A stretch of DNA of 64,000 nt from positions 12,154,155 to 12,218,154 of the forward strand of contig NC_134033.1 of NCBI RefSeq assembly GCF_964204645.1. Direction: 5' to 3'. The number at the start of each line of letters is the position of its first letter. The stretch's first letter is position 1. Source of the DNA: Tubulanus polymorphus. Lineage: Eukaryota > Nemertea > Palaeonemertea > Tubulaniformes > Tubulanidae. Shown here piece after piece: positions 8,628 to 17,250 of the stretch. Both the position numbers and the translations under genes were made by a program. The notes beneath the pieces were generated by a model. That model did not search any database. It worked only from the letters and a program-made list of their open reading frames with translations, and was not told the origin of the DNA.

Positions 8628-10082
8628 GATGTAGAAGGTGGAGAAGATATTGGAATGGATCCTTTTGATGAACCTAACATAACTGATGAACAACCACCTG
8701 ATTTTGATGAAACAAGTTTTAATGATGGTAATGAGCCAGAATATAATAATAATTTGAATATGCCTGATTATATTAAAAATGCTGAATCACAATTAAATCC
8801 TGAAAATTTAGACCCAGATTTAGTAAAACAAGATTTAGATAATTTAAACAAAATACCTAAATTAGAAGATTTAATTGAAAAATCTAATTTTAACATAAAT
8901 GATGAAGACGTTGGACTTTTAGCAGATCAATTGAAATTTTTAGATAATGGTAAATGTTATTATCGTTTGAAAGGTGATTATTATATTGATATCACTTATA
9001 AAAATAATAAAAATAAAATATTATTAGAATCAACTTTAGAAAAATTAAAACCAGATAGAATTAAAATAATAAGTAATAGTAATGAAATAACTGATGTTAC
9101 ACAAAAAGAAATAGATGATAATATAGATGTATTTAAACAAAGAATTAATGAATTATTTGAAATAATCAAAAAGAAATCAGAAACAGAAACAACTTCTGAA
9201 CAGAATATAACTTCCAAAAATAGTAAACTTAGATCAAATAAAGTTCCAATTGAAAAACTTTTACCGAATGGATTACTTGATGCAACAGATCAAGAATTAG
9301 AAGATTTAGATATATTTTCTGATAAAGCAATTAGAGAAATTATTAGTATAAGACTTGCATCTGATAAAATTGCACATAATAAAAGTATAAGAGATTTTAA
9401 AATTAGAACTTTAGAAAAAGAATTAACTGATAAAAATAAAGAAATAGAACAATTAAAGTCTGATTTAGATCATCAAGTAATTGATGAAATAGAATATAGG
9501 CAAAAAGAATTACGTTTAGAAAAAGAAATTAGTAATTTAAAAGATAATTTAGAAGTACAGAAAGAAGAAATTAAATTATTATTAAAATCATATGATTATA
9601 ATATTAATAGATTAAAAGTTATTTTTAAAGATTTGTTGATTAAACCAAATTCTGAAATATCATTAAAAGACAGGATGAAGTTATTATTTAAATTAGAAGG
9701 AATAACAATTCTTTCAATTCTAACAGCTGTAACTATGTTATTTACAACAATTGGTTTAGCAATATCAAATGCTTCGAAATCTACTCCTACTCCCAATAAA
9801 ACAGATAAACCACCGAATAATAATAATTCTATACAAGATAAAGTTAAAGATGGTTTAAAGAAATTAGCAAAATATTTATGGGAACTATCTAAAAAATCTG
9901 CTGCAGCATTGCCAGGAGTTATTGCATCAATTGTTGGTTTTATATTGAAATCTGCAGGAAACATTATTAACTTTGCTGCTGAACATATTATTTTATTTTT
10001 AATTACAGTTGTAAGTGCTATTATTTTTGGGTTAGTAAATATGATATCAAAAAGATATCAAGAAAAAAATAATAAAAAATAA
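8625..10082 (+). CDS. Large acidic coiled-coil membrane protein, probable virion structural protein
   Basis: The 485-residue product has a strongly acidic N-terminus (1-60, Asp/Glu/Pro/Asn), a middle segment with an IKKKSETETTSEQ linker, a long coiled coil (about 245-330, heptad Leu/Ile with EKELTDKNKEIEQLKS), a hydrophobic segment near 360-380, a Pro/Asn/Thr linker, and C-terminal hydrophobic stretches (about 425-475) before a Lys-rich end. Position just before the major capsid gene and the membrane segments suggest a virion or assembly protein. The family is not recognised. The frame is intact. Confidence 0.6.
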   Translation: MDVEGGEDIGMDPFDEPNITDEQPPDFDETSFNDGNEPEYNNNLNMPDYIKNAESQLNPENLDPDLVKQDLDNLNKIPKLEDLIEKSNFNINDEDVGLLADQLKFLDNGKCYYRLKGDYYIDITYKNNKNKILLESTLEKLKPDRIKIISNSNEITDVTQKEIDDNIDVFKQRINELFEIIKKKSETETTSEQNITSKNSKLRSNKVPIEKLLPNGLLDATDQELEDLDIFSDKAIREIISIRLASDKIAHNKSIRDFKIRTLEKELTDKNKEIEQLKSDLDHQVIDEIEYRQKELRLEKEISNLKDNLEVQKEEIKLLLKSYDYNINRLKVIFKDLLIKPNSEISLKDRMKLLFKLEGITILSILTAVTMLFTTIGLAISNASKSTPTPNKTDKPPNNNNSIQDKVKDGLKKLAKYLWELSKKSAAALPGVIASIVGFILKSAGNIINFAAEHIILFLITVVSAIIFGLVNMISKRYQEKNNKK

Positions 10083-10085
10083 ATA

Positions 10086-10109
10086 ATTAATTTTTTTGTT
10101 AAATAAATG
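10086..10109 (+). promoter_or_regulatory. Late-type start motif of major capsid gene
   Basis: TTAATTTTTTTGTTAAATAA followed by ATG. This is the fullest form of the motif in the element, as expected for a strongly expressed late gene. Confidence 0.6.
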
Positions 10110-11354
10110 AGTGGGAGTTATATAAGTCCTTCGAAGAATCATAGAATATCTAATGCTATTAAAGCAGAAAGATCACATCATATAATTACTCATAACCCTT
10201 CAAATATTAATCCCGATGAAACTTTATATGTTAGAATTCCTAGATTAACACAAAATACTTTTTATGTTCCAAACAGTATTTATTTATCAGCTGATATAAA
10301 AGTAATCGGTAATAATAATAATTATGTCGTTGATAATGTTGGAAGATATTTGATTAAAAAGTTAACAATAAAGATTGGTCCGGAAACAGTTTTCTCATTA
10401 GATGATTATAATTTATTTATGCATTATAAAGATTTATGGTTAACTAAAGAAAATAGAAATAATATGATATTTCAAGGAATTCAATCAGAAAACCAAAATA
10501 AATTAAGATCTGAAGCCAATAACGCAGTAGTAAATAATGGCGTAGATAATTTGATTAAAAAGATTTATGGAAGCAAATATAAAATTCCATTAGACTTTGA
10601 ATTGATAAATAATAATGCACCTTTATATAAATACGCAATTCAAGAAGATATTATATTTGAGATAACATTTGCTCCTGTAAATGAAATTGTATTATCTAGC
10701 GTTAACAAAGATATGAGTTATAAATTATCGAATATATGTTTAGAATATGATACAGTAACTGATGAAAATATTTCAAATATAATTCAAACTCAATACAATC
10801 AAGGATTTTCATTATTATATGATTATATTGATAAATTTAAAACCGTAACTATTAATGCAAATGATGAAATTATTAATGAGAATATTAACTTCCCAAGAAG
10901 ATCTATTAAAGGTATATTAATATTTTTTACCATTGCAACATATTCTAATGGTGCAATAAATGTTGATAATTATTATAATCCTGAAATAACAAAAGTAGAA
11001 ATAACTATCGAAGGAATAGCAAATAAAATATTTTGTCAAGGAATGAGAATGATTGATCAATGGCCAGAAATTAGAAAACATTTTATGAATGAAAAAGTAA
11101 AATCATCTGAAAATTGTAACATTAATCAAATTGATTATTATACCGGTAATAAATATGCATTATGGTTAGATTTTAGAACAACAGAAGATAATTCATTACA
11201 TGGTTCTGGAAAAAAACTACAAAACACTAAAGATGGAATACAATTATTCATGAAAAAGAATAAAGGAATCAAAAATTTTAAAATGCACATTTATATTATA
11301 TCTGACGCACAATTAAATATTGTAAATTCTCAATTAGATAGTATTCAATATTAG
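10107..11354 (+). CDS. MCP: Major capsid protein, double-jelly-roll type
   Basis: The 415-residue intact frame would form the hexon-like trimer of an icosahedral virion. The N-terminal third carries the typical run of beta strands (ETLYVRIPRLTQNTFYVPNS, then a DNVGRYLIKKLTIKIG segment and SLDDYNLFMHYKDLW), which I recognise from major capsid proteins of Polintons in marine invertebrates. The second half repeats alternating strand patterns and ends with an LWLDFRTTEDN segment. Next to penton, packaging ATPase and integrase genes, it completes the virion module. The ORF has no stop or frameshift although neighbouring genes are broken, so this copy is young or was under selection until recently. 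Confidence 0.78.
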   Translation: MSGSYISPSKNHRISNAIKAERSHHIITHNPSNINPDETLYVRIPRLTQNTFYVPNSIYLSADIKVIGNNNNYVVDNVGRYLIKKLTIKIGPETVFSLDDYNLFMHYKDLWLTKENRNNMIFQGIQSENQNKLRSEANNAVVNNGVDNLIKKIYGSKYKIPLDFELINNNAPLYKYAIQEDIIFEITFAPVNEIVLSSVNKDMSYKLSNICLEYDTVTDENISNIIQTQYNQGFSLLYDYIDKFKTVTINANDEIINENINFPRRSIKGILIFFTIATYSNGAINVDNYYNPEITKVEITIEGIANKIFCQGMRMIDQWPEIRKHFMNEKVKSSENCNINQIDYYTGNKYALWLDFRTTEDNSLHGSGKKLQNTKDGIQLFMKKNKGIKNFKMHIYIISDAQLNIVNSQLDSIQY

Positions 11355-11371
11355 AAATATAAAGTTAAAAT

Positions 11372-11387
11372 TAAGGATATATAAATG
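11372..11387 (+). promoter_or_regulatory. Start motif without T-tract
   Basis: AAGGATATATAAATG has the TATAAATG core but no poly-T upstream, so it is a reduced form of the motif in front of the integrase. Confidence 0.35.
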
Positions 11388-12512
11388 GGTGGTAAAAAAA
11401 CTCCTAATACTAAAGAACAATATTTAAGAAATTTATATTACAACCCTGAGAGTTCGGTTGCTTATTCTTCTACCAAAAATATATGGTGTAAAGTAAAACA
11501 AGATAAATTAGATAAGATAATCCCACAAAATTTAGTTAAATATAAAGATATAAATGAATTTATGTTAGAACAACCAACATATACAACACATAAAAAAATT
11601 GTTAGAAAATATAAAACTCGTAAAACTATGGTAAGTTATGTAGATCAACAGTGGCAAGGAGATTTAATTGATATGAAAAATGTTAAGAAAGATAATGATG
11701 ATTATTGGTGGTTATTGAATATAATTGATATTTTTAGTCGTTATGTATGGAGCTTCCCACTTTATAGAAAAGATGCTGTACAAACATCAAATGTTTTAAG
11801 AAAATTTCTTTCGGATGATAAACTAAAACCAGAAAAAATACAATTTGATGATGGATAAGAATTTGATAATTCACTTGTTCATGAACTCTTAGATAATCAT
11901 AATATTAAATATTTTTCAACAAAATCAGATAAAAAAGCAGCAGTTGTTGAACGATTTAATAGAACATTAAGAACAAGAATGTGGAAATATTTTACAGCAA
12001 ATAATACTTTTAAATGGATTGATGTTTTACCAAAATTGATAGAAGGATATAATAATTCTTATCATTCTTCTATTGGAATGAAACCTATTGATGCTAGAAA
12101 ATCTGAAAATGCTGAAATTGTTTGGAATAATTTATATGGAGCATTTCTTATAGATGATTTTGGTGAACCTAAATTTAAAGTTGGTCAAAATGTTAGAATT
12201 TCTAAGTATAAAAAGATATTTGATAAAGGATACGATCGAAATTTTACTAGAGAAATATATAAAATAAAAAAGGTAATAACAACAAAACCATATGTCTATA
12301 AATTAGAAGATTTAGATGGTGAAGAAGTTGATGGCTACTTTTACGAAGAAGAATTAAGTTTAACTACTGAAAATCTAGAACAAGAATATAAAATTGAAAA
12401 AGTATTAAAAACAAAAACTATTAAAAGAAAAAAATATTCTTTAGTAAAATGGGTTGGATGGCCAGATAAATTCAATGAATGGATATTATCAAGTAAAATT
12501 AAAAATATATAA
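11385..12512 (+). pseudogene. INT: Retroviral-type integrase with C-terminal chromodomain, one in-frame stop
   Basis: This enzyme would insert the element into host DNA. The catalytic core is visible: first Asp in WQGDLIDM (around 11660), second Asp in IQFDDG (around 11845), third acidic residue in AAVVERFNRT (around 11945). A chromodomain with YSLVKWVGWPDKFNEW ends the protein. A TAA at 11856-11858 falls between the Gly and Glu of the conserved D-x-G-x-E-F region; the frame is the same on both sides. Length across both parts (about 375 codons) is normal. Chromodomain integrases are typical of Polintons. The stop falls inside the catalytic core, so the product is probably inactive. Confidence 0.85.
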
Positions 12513-12515
12513 ATG
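12500..12515 (+). promoter_or_regulatory. TATAAATG start motif overlapping the integrase stop
   Basis: The stop TAA of the integrase and the ATG of the ATPase are fused as ATATAAATG. Confidence 0.35.
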
Positions 12516-13121
12516 AATAAGGAATTATTCATATTTGAGCCTCATAATATGTTAATTTCTGGTGTAACAAATTGTGGAAAAACGTATTTTATATTAAATT
12601 TATTAGAAACTGTTTACAAAAACTATTTTGATAATATAGTATTATTTTGTCCAACATATGAATTTAATCAAACTTATGATAGAAATATTACTAGGAATAA
12701 TAAATTTATTATATTAGATCCTAAAACAGTAAAAGAAAATTTAGATAATTGTATTAAAATAGCAATTGATATTTATAAAGGATCAAATACATTATTCATT
12801 ATAGATGATTGTGCTAATCTACATGATTCAAAAGTTAGAGAAAGTGAGTTATGCTATTTAGCTTTCTCTGGGAGACATTTTGGGATAACAACTTGGGTTT
12901 TAAATCAAAAATATAATTCAATTGTTAAAGACTTTAGAGAAAACATTAGATTTCTAGTTTTATTCTACAATAAAGATAGAAAATCAATGAAAAATGCACT
13001 TGAGGAAAATGATATTATTCCACATGATTTACATAATGAATATATGGATGAGTTGAAAAATATTAAAAGATCAAAATTACTATTTAGATTACAACACCCA
13101 TTTAAATATGAATTTATTTAA
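12513..13121 (+). CDS. A32-like genome-packaging ATPase
   Basis: The 202-residue FtsK/HerA-type ATPase would pump DNA into capsids. Walker A is GVTNCGKT (residues 17-24), Walker B is LFIIDDC (94-100), and an Asn/Gln sensor region WVLNQKYNS follows at about 130-138. Length and motif spacing fit the A32-like family of Polintons and NCLDV. The start is immediately after the integrase stop, and the frame is open to the end. Confidence 0.85.
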   Translation: MNKELFIFEPHNMLISGVTNCGKTYFILNLLETVYKNYFDNIVLFCPTYEFNQTYDRNITRNNKFIILDPKTVKENLDNCIKIAIDIYKGSNTLFIIDDCANLHDSKVRESELCYLAFSGRHFGITTWVLNQKYNSIVKDFRENIRFLVLFYNKDRKSMKNALEENDIIPHDLHNEYMDELKNIKRSKLLFRLQHPFKYEFI

Positions 13122-13371
13122 ATTCAATTAGTTTGTTAATCTAGTTGAATTCTAGTTATTGGTAGTTGTAACAAAAATCAAATAGATTTAACAATATTTT
13201 AACTAGCTTGTTAATCTATTTTAATTCTAGTTACATTCTAGTTGAATTCAAGTTGTTAGTAGTTGAAACAAAAATCAACTAGATTTAACAAGAAATAAAT
13301 AAAAACAACAATATTTCAACTAGCTTGTTAATAGTTACATTCTAGTTAAATTCTAGTTGCAACATCACACA
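13122..13371. repeat. Degenerate direct repeats inside the viral element
   Basis: There is no gene. Variants of TTCTAGTTGAATTCTAGTT, AACTAGCTTGTTAATCTA and ATCAACTAGATTTAACAA recur at least two or three times each in about 250 bp. CTAGTT and its complement AACTAG alternate, so the strand can fold into hairpins. It is the only long non-coding gap among the packed genes. Confidence 0.65.
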
Positions 13372-13393
13372 ATTAATTTTTGTTATATAAATG
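13372..13393 (+). promoter_or_regulatory. Late-type start motif
   Basis: TTAATTTTTGTTATATAA followed by ATG, directly after the internal repeat block. Confidence 0.5.
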
Positions 13394-13996
13394 GTAGGTG
13401 AAAAGAAAATAAAATCTAAAAATGGTGATGTTCCAATTGAAAAAACTTTAGATGATTTAGGAATAACAGAAACAAAATTAACTCCAGATGATGGTGCTTT
13501 AAATAATGTTACAACAAATAATAATTATGAATATTATCTTTATTGTAAACATCAATTAGAAATATTAATAGCATCTGGAAAATGTAAAAATTTTGTCGGT
13601 AAAAATTTAACTTATAATGAATTAGATACAATGAAATCAGATGAAATTATTAGATTATTTAAGATTTATGAAGCCGCGAGACCAGCTAGAATTAATGACG
13701 CGATATCAGAAAATGTAGTAAAAGGTTATAGTAAATTATGTAATTATATACTACCAATTGAAGATGAAAATAGATTATATTCCGGTTTAAAAAATGATTA
13801 TTTAGTTATGACTGAATTAAATAAATGGATTGGATATTTATCATTTCAATTAGGTGGATTTATGACATTATTATCAACTGGGGTTATAACATTTTCAAAT
13901 ATTGAAAGTAAAAATATTTCTATAATAAATGAGCGAGGTGAAAGAAGTGAAGGAATTAACTGTGAAGAAAAAACCGAGAACTCAGAAACAAATTGA
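13391..13996 (+). CDS. Hypothetical protein of the Polinton-like element
   Basis: The 201-residue product has a charged N-terminus, a helical centre with YYLYCKHQLEIL and EIIRLFKIYEAARPARI, a hydrophobic segment near residues 145-170 (WIGYLSFQLGGFMTLLSTGV) and a Glu/Asn-rich tail. The family is not recognised; the helical body plus one hydrophobic segment suggests a membrane-associated accessory protein. The next gene overlaps its last 68 bp in another frame, a tight packing seen nowhere else in this element. Confidence 0.5.
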   Translation: MVGEKKIKSKNGDVPIEKTLDDLGITETKLTPDDGALNNVTTNNNYEYYLYCKHQLEILIASGKCKNFVGKNLTYNELDTMKSDEIIRLFKIYEAARPARINDAISENVVKGYSKLCNYILPIEDENRLYSGLKNDYLVMTELNKWIGYLSFQLGGFMTLLSTGVITFSNIESKNISIINERGERSEGINCEEKTENSETN

Positions 13997-14381
13997 ATGG
14001 TCTCGGCAATTAGGAATTAAATCACAAGAATATAAAAAAGCTGTAAAAGAAAAAATAAGTAATAAAAATGTTAATAAAAATGGTGAAAATATTGTTATTT
14101 CTACTCCTTCTGATAATAGAATATTTGATAAATATTTATATTTTACAGTTGGATTTGTAATTGTATTCATTTTGATTGGGTGTAATTGGTATAAGAAATC
14201 AAATAAAATTCATGATATTAGTAATTCTGAAACAACTGCTATCAAAAATGAAAATACTTCTGAAATTCCAAAATTGATAATAAAAAAATGGATTAATATT
14301 TTAGAAAAAAAGCAAAAAAAAATAATTGAATATCTCACTACTTTTGTCTATCTATGCGGAGCAATTAAATTGTCCAGATAA
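13929..14381 (+). CDS. Basic hypothetical protein with one membrane helix
   Basis: This 150-residue protein has a basic N-terminal region (KKPRTQKQIEWSRQLG, about 14-30) that could bind DNA or a virion partner, one membrane helix (about 72-90, ending GCNW) and a Lys-rich C-terminus. The ATG overlaps the upstream gene and is preceded by CTATAATAA, a partial start motif. The stop abuts the first copy of a 35-bp direct repeat, so the natural end may have been altered by the insertion that follows. Confidence 0.45.
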   Translation: MSEVKEVKELTVKKKPRTQKQIEWSRQLGIKSQEYKKAVKEKISNKNVNKNGENIVISTPSDNRIFDKYLYFTVGFVIVFILIGCNWYKKSNKIHDISNSETTAIKNENTSEIPKLIIKKWINILEKKQKKIIEYLTTFVYLCGAIKLSR

Positions 14382-15295
14382 GTCATTTCGGATTCTAGAT
14401 ATTCATTATTTTTATTAATTTATTTTGTTTTTATTTGAATGTTTGAATTTGAATTTGTTAATCAATTAACATAGTAATTGATTACTAATTTGATTAAAAA
14501 TTATATCATAATTAAGTTAAAAATACATAATTCATTTATCAGTTTTCATTCTTACATTCTTTTCATTCGGAATAATTTATAATTTCAAATTTCACATATT
14601 TTTTTAGCACCAACAACATTTACTTAGGTGTTTTAGCTAAGTATATAAGGCAATTCATTCAACCACTGGAGTGCCGCCGGGCTTGGCTTGCAGGGGCATT
14701 TCGAAAATGCACCTTTGTCCACCCTCCGTGGTTCTCCTTCAGTTTCGACTTTCGATCCTCCTTTCGGGGGTAAGGGGTTGATAGGAAATGCATTAGGCGC
14801 CTTTAATATAATGTGTTTCCTGTCAACCATTGAAGGAGAATTGGTGAGGTGTGGGTCACAGGGGTGTAAGTAGAAATGCTTGGGGATAGGTATCTCGTGG
14901 CGCCTCTCAATAACGGGATGCTTATCCCCTAAAAACTCTGTGAGTCAAGTCGGGTGGTTTTGCTAAAACTTACCGTAAAAACATTGAAATATTCCTTTTA
15001 ATCACGAGAGAATGATGACTATCCTCCTATCGTCACGGCCGAGCTAATTTAAATAAACCTCGTTTTCAGAAACCAATGAAAACGCAGTAATTCAATACCA
15101 GCTAACTGGTTTGTGTGTGTTGTATGTACTACGTGCTTATTATATAACAACAACGTTGTGCAACACCTGTTTGATTGATCAATATTCAAATGAAGCACTC
15201 TCTTATAATAACATGTAACAGATGTACTGTATGATTGTAGTTGTTTATAAAACGACTAAGGTCATTTTGGATTCTAGATATTCATTATTTTTATT
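14382..15295. mobile_element. Unidentified insert flanked by 35-bp direct repeats
   Basis: Bases 14382-14416 and 15261-15295 are near-identical (GATTCTAGATATTCATTATT core), enclosing about 845 bp. The insert has AT-rich ends but a GC-rich core (about 14660-14960) unlike the surrounding element. A TATA-like AAGTATATAAGG at 14639 precedes the core, and small hairpins such as GCATTTCGAAAATGC follow. Open frames of about 60 codons exist on both strands but look fortuitous. It might be a small transcription unit or a host-derived insertion; I cannot name it. Confidence 0.45.
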
Positions 15296-15301
15296 TTTTA
15301 T

Positions 15302-15628
15302 TTAATCAACAATTTCTAAATCATGATGACCGTCTTCATTTTTCCCATGATATATTATTTTAAATCCTACTAAATCTTTCAATTCCTCCATACTCAATGA
15401 AACCCATTTATCGGGTAAAAACACTTTAAATTCTCGTGATGTACTAACATTACAGTAGCTTAAATTAGCTGATACTTTCTCTCCATATTTAGTTTTTATC
15501 TTTTCTAATTTCAATATTTTATGTTCAATTTATTTTGTAACATCAACTAACTTTTTTATTTCAAATTGTTTTTTTGCTGGTTTTATTCTGTTATTTATTG
15601 TTGCTAAGAATGCTTTTCTATCTCCCAT
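15302..15628 (-). pseudogene. Small DNA-binding-type protein at the right end of the element, one in-frame stop
   Basis: The frame of 109 codons starts in the minus-strand motif TTTTTTTTCCTAATAAATG and is interrupted by TAA at 15530-15532. The downstream part contains KIKTKYGEKVSANL, EFKVFLPDKW and KIIYHG segments, which match small uncharacterised proteins (possibly OB-fold, single-strand DNA-binding) often found in invertebrate Polintons. It faces inward from the element's right edge. Function is inferred only from that resemblance. Confidence 0.5.
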
Positions 15629-15650
15629 TTATTAGGAAAAAAAATTACTT
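15626..15650 (-). promoter_or_regulatory. Late-type start motif of the right-end gene
   Basis: On the minus strand AATTTTTTTTCCTAATAAATG; the shared box ACCACTCATCACC lies about 25 bp further upstream at 15652-15665. Confidence 0.5.
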
Positions 15651-15726
15651 GTGGTGATGAGTGGTGTCTCGCCCTCTCGCCCTCTGGTATGAAACCCCAC
15701 TTTTCTAATTACTGGTAGGTTTTCAG

Positions 15727-15800
15727 CGAGCTCGGTGGTCTGGTAGCATGACGCTGCGCTAGCAATTTACTGGCCCGGGTTTGAGTCTCGCTCTAAGCCC
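15727..15800 (+). repeat. tRNA-like SINE head
   Basis: A box-A-like GGTCTGGTAGCATGACG is followed about 35 bp later by a box-B-like GGGTTTGAGTC, the spacing of a tRNA-derived internal promoter. Near-identical copies start the other two duplication units at 36071 and 48293. It is not a functional tRNA: the acceptor stem does not pair. Confidence 0.5.
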
Positions 15801-17146
15801 CTCTATTTTCTCATACTCCACACTAGAATTTCGGGAAAAAATAGCCGAAGTAAACAAAAACACTCTGCCGTATACGGTAAAATATCCACTGCGTTTTAGT
15901 ACACCAAATCAGTTGTCTAAACTTCGGCTTGTGACTTTCTTACCTTCCATATAAGTAGCAAATAACTACAATTCCAATTCCTACGCCGGCCGCAGCTGTT
16001 GCGAGTATCGGTATATCCATATTACACTGTAAATATATTGTCCAGGTCCTTACCTCGTTAAAATATGATCTTAGGCATTTCTATAATATAACATACAAAC
16101 CGTTCATTATTTGATGGTTGAGATCTTATGCAACCTACGAGCAATTATCTAACAATGATATCGTAAAAATCTTAATTATCAACCGATTTTCAAAATGTTT
16201 TCACCGAGCTGTGGATTTCGTAAGCGCGGTCATTATGGTGCCAAATACGCATGCGTCAGTTGGCTACGTCTTCTTAAAACTACCTCTATGGATTGCTTTT
16301 AGAATCAACGCGCAGCGCTGCTGTCCAGTGATGTCGAATCCCACACACCCCTGACTGTATGATTGACAGCGTTACTGATCGTACCAGTGTGTAGTACACT
16401 GATATAGGGCGAGCTTCCTACTGTTTTTTAGATGAAAGTCGAATGAATGTAGTGACAGTCCAATAGGTAAATGCGCGTTTACATCTCTGGGAGTAAGATC
16501 GTGACGTCATCGTGACGAAGTGACAAACAAAATGGCGGATATTTCAACGGCAGGGAATGAGTGTAGTTCAAGAGGGCATCTTCAGTAATTTGATGTTTAA
16601 AATAGGATGGACAGTACATACATAGAGTCTGCGCGTTCGGAGAGGCAGCGATCTATCAGAGTTTAACATTTTGTTTAGAAGCTGTTTTAGTTGTCGAATC
16701 TGATTGAAGATGAATTTTATGTTCGAAAAAAGTGGAAGATTTGTAACAATAATCAACAGAATAACAATTAGAAATAACAACCCTAAATGTAACCGAGTTA
16801 GGCAGAGTCTATCAATTCAAAAAGGATGAAAAAAATCTAACTTAGGCATAAGCAACGTTGTGGTAGGCCTAGTTAGTTACCTAATCGTTGGTGGTAAGCA
16901 TTTTATAATCGGATGGGTGTGGTTTGTGAAAATATCCGATTGTGAAACTAAACCACAGACAGGTTACTGACTATGGTAGGCCACGCTGTTTACGTTGTGC
17001 AATGCCTATTGTGTCTAAACATATAGGAAAACTCTCCTCTGATACCTTTAGCGAAAAGCCAAAAAGAACATTTACCGGTAATACAACGTTCCTGTGATGA
17101 CAATATGCGGCGCCTCACTAGGCTTTGGAAATAACATGTACCAGGT
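15801..17146. repeat. Repeat R and flank, duplication unit 1
   Basis: There is no gene. The block matches 36057-36960 and 48280-49030 plus 51950-52288, including TATACGGTAAAATATCCACT, a CpG-rich stretch with GTGACGTCATCGTGACG, and AACCGAGTTAGGCAGAG. From 17025 the flank matches 41400 and 52289 (AAAACTCTCCTCTGATACC). It stops at 17146, where the palindromic element begins. Confidence 0.7.
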
Positions 17147-17182
17147 GGCGCTAGCTAGCGGGCGCGCGTGAGGCGGTGTTTT

Positions 17183-17250
17183 ATTTCAGGAAATGAATTG
17201 TGGAAACAGCCAATCAAATCCACGGATATCCACAATTCATTTCCTGAAAT
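17183..17250. repeat. Terminal hairpin, left end
   Basis: The 22-bp segments 17183-17204 and 17229-17250 are perfect inverted repeats around a 24-bp loop (core CAGGAAATGAATTGTGG). The mirror copy is at 26614-26681. Confidence 0.8.

Larger units (their letters stand above)
1075..15690 (+). mobile_element. Polinton/Maverick-type endogenous viral element, left end missing
   Basis: The block has an abrupt AT-rich composition, gapless packed genes without introns, and the Polinton hallmark set: protein-primed polymerase B, chromodomain integrase, A32-like ATPase, major and minor capsid proteins. The left terminal repeat and the polymerase N-terminus are absent. The right boundary lies between the last motif (15665) and the host repeat that begins near 15709. 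No adenain-like protease was recognised. Four genes carry lesions, so the element is not autonomous as it stands. Confidence 0.85.

Noticed and set aside
1451-11858. Reassigned TAA codon in the viral element
   Set aside because: TAA also terminates intact neighbouring genes, and each interrupted gene has only one such codon, which fits decay better.
14633-14873. Overlapping frames of about 60 codons on both strands in the GC-rich insert
   Set aside because: They mirror each other across strands in a GC-rich stretch and carry no recognisable motif.
15727-15800. Functional tRNA gene
   Set aside because: Internal promoter boxes are present but the acceptor stem does not pair; a SINE head fits better.
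16568-16780. Hydrophobic minus-strand frame in repeat R (related frame at 36684-36944)
   Set aside because: Low-complexity AT-rich translation, different lengths between copies, no start or splice support.
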